A stretch of DNA of 5,945 bases from Flavobacteria bacterium RIFCSPLOWO2_12_FULL_31_7 (GTDB lineage Bacteria > Bacteroidota > Bacteroidia > Flavobacteriales > Flavobacteriaceae). Below the pieces are notes generated by a model. That model saw nothing but the letters and a program-made list of their open reading frames with translations. It was not told the DNA's origin and made no database searches. Below, piece by piece: positions 5,308 through 5,945 of the stretch (its first letter is position 1; the number at the start of each line of letters is the position of its first letter). Position numbers and translations under genes: made by a program. The stretch covers positions 1 to 5,945 of the forward strand of contig MGWJ01000083.1 of the NCBI GenBank assembly GCA_001800945.1, read 5' to 3'.

Positions 5308-5634
5308 TTATTTCAATTTTTCGTTATTTTGATGACGATCGTGATCGCGATTAGTTTTTAAATCTAATTTTTTATCGAAAGCTTCTTGCAAATTTATTCC
5401 AGTTTGATTGGCCAAACATAAAACCACAAAAACCACATCGGCTAATTCTTCGCCAAGATCTTTGTTTTTATCTGATTCTTTTTCAGATTGTTCGCCATAA
5501 CGTCGGGCAATAATTCGGGCCACTTCCCCAACTTCTTCTGTAAGTTGCGCCATATTTGTTAATTCGTTAAAATAACGAACTCCGTGATTTTTAATCCAAT
5601 TATCAACTTCAAGTTGAGCGTTTTGTATGTCCAT
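5308..5634 (-). CDS. MazG-like nucleotide pyrophosphohydrolase
   Basis: Compact all-alpha NTP pyrophosphohydrolase of the MazG/dCTPase superfamily, 108 residues with a single domain, unlike the two-domain E. coli MazG. The Mg-binding signature is visible as EEVGE (33-37) and GEELADV (61-67), that is EExxE followed by ExxD, on two helices. Such enzymes cleave (d)NTPs to NMP plus pyrophosphate, often removing non-canonical nucleotides; the exact substrate here is unknown. The stretch EQSEKESDKNKD between the motifs and the tail NRDHDRHQNNEKLK are charged and probably flexible. The ATG (complement of 5632-5634) begins a normal family N-terminus. It lies 28 nt after the upstream small membrane protein gene and 2 nt before sugE, in the aroA operon. 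Confidence 0.9.
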   Translation of the reverse strand: MDIQNAQLEVDNWIKNHGVRYFNELTNMAQLTEEVGEVARIIARRYGEQSEKESDKNKDLGEELADVVFVVLCLANQTGINLQEAFDKKLDLKTNRDHDRHQNNEKLK

Positions 5635-5662
5635 TTTCTTGCGGATTTATAAAGTAATTATT

Positions 5663-5842
5663 TTACTTCTTGTTTTTGAATTTCGGTAAGATAAAAGTAT
5701 AAAAAATTGCCATTACTACACCGAAAACCAAACCAAATTTTAATGCTTTTATCCAATCGTGAAATTGCAAAAAGTAAATTAATACGGTACAAATTGTTCC
5801 GTTTAATAAAAACTCTAAAAATGGTTTTTTAAACTTATTCAT
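5663..5842 (-). CDS. Hypothetical 59-residue two-helix membrane protein
   Basis: This short open frame runs from ATG (complement of 5840-5842) to TAA (5663-5665). The protein starts with the basic stretch MNKFKKP, has hydrophobic segments at about 9-28 and 33-52 separated by FHDWIK, and ends with the basic tail PKFKNKK. That predicts a helical hairpin with both ends cytoplasmic by the positive-inside rule. Coding is supported by position: 7 nt after the upstream stop, 28 nt before the mazG-like start, same strand, filling an otherwise unexplained 200-bp gap in a compact operon. I recognise no family; function is unknown. Confidence 0.75.
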   Translation of the reverse strand: MNKFKKPFLEFLLNGTICTVLIYFLQFHDWIKALKFGLVFGVVMAIFYTFILPKFKNKK

Positions 5843-5849
5843 AAAAAAA

Positions 5850-5945
5850 TTATTGTTTCTTCAATACAATTTTTTCATTCATTTTTAAATACACTTCATT
5901 AAAGAAACCTTTTAACGAATCATAATATTCCGCAGGAACTAGAGA
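5850..5945 (-). CDS. C-terminal fragment of an unidentified protein, possibly DUF3857/transglutaminase type (start outside window)
   Basis: The frame is open from the window edge to TAA (complement of 5850-5852), giving the last 31 residues. They begin SLVPAEYYDSLKGFF and end in KIVLKKQ. A proline-then-aromatic segment followed by an amphipathic helix and a short IVLKK strand resembles, from memory, the C-terminus of flavobacterial DUF3857 proteins, which often sit near mazG-like genes. This is a weak resemblance over 31 residues. Its stop is 7 nt before the small membrane protein start, so it heads or continues the same operon. Confidence 0.65.
   Translation of the reverse strand, partial: SLVPAEYYDSLKGFFNEVYLKMNEKIVLKKQ

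Noticed and set aside
5303..5345. Guanidine riboswitch before sugE
   Set aside because: Only 2 nt separate sugE from the upstream coding region and no riboswitch-like structure is visible; the gene is operon-internal.

Overview
The window looks like a piece of a Flavobacteriaceae (Flavobacterium-like, Bacteroidota) chromosome. The DNA is AT-rich by eye, Shine-Dalgarno sequences are weak or absent before most starts, genes are tightly packed, and the proteins resemble flavobacterial versions of their families. This assignment rests on sequence character and recalled family features, not on a search. I see no tRNA, rRNA, CRISPR array, transposase or phage gene.

Plus strand, 1-3728, in order: the C-terminal part of a FabH-like ketoacyl-ACP synthase III (start lies upstream of the window); a 99-bp gap holding an inverted pair of 7-bp-periodic repeats; a small SAM-methyltransferase-like protein; a family 2 glycosyltransferase; a 107-bp gap with a second 7-bp-periodic repeat; then mlaE and mlaF homologues joined by a TAATG stop/start overlap. 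The content suggests envelope or lipid work: acyl-chain initiation, methylation, sugar transfer and inter-membrane lipid transport. No MCE/MlaD substrate-binding gene follows the ABC pair.

Minus strand, 5945-3729, in transcription order: the last 31 codons of an unidentified protein (possibly a DUF3857/transglutaminase-type protein); a 59-residue two-helix membrane protein; a MazG-like nucleotide pyrophosphohydrolase; a SugE/Gdx-type small multidrug resistance protein with a TTG start; and aroA (EPSP synthase, shikimate pathway), whose ATG overlaps the sugE stop as TGATG. Spacing of 7, 28, 2 and -1 nt implies one operon. The two strands converge with no intergenic base: the mlaF and aroA stop codons both lie in the 10-bp palindrome TTTAATTAAA.

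The most unusual signal is a set of heptanucleotide-periodic repeats. Two lie in intergenic regions as imperfect inverted arrays. Three lie inside the aroA reading frame (4107-4141, 4777-4804, 4934-4961), each just before a conserved EPSP-synthase block. Two of the three encode almost the same peptide (NFQLPTSNFQ and NFQLPASSF). All recognisable active-site residues are kept, so aroA appears intact. This looks like a repeat family that has entered a housekeeping gene at tolerated loops, comparable in outcome to Rickettsia palindromic elements. Because the unit is 7 bp, loss or gain of one unit would frameshift aroA.
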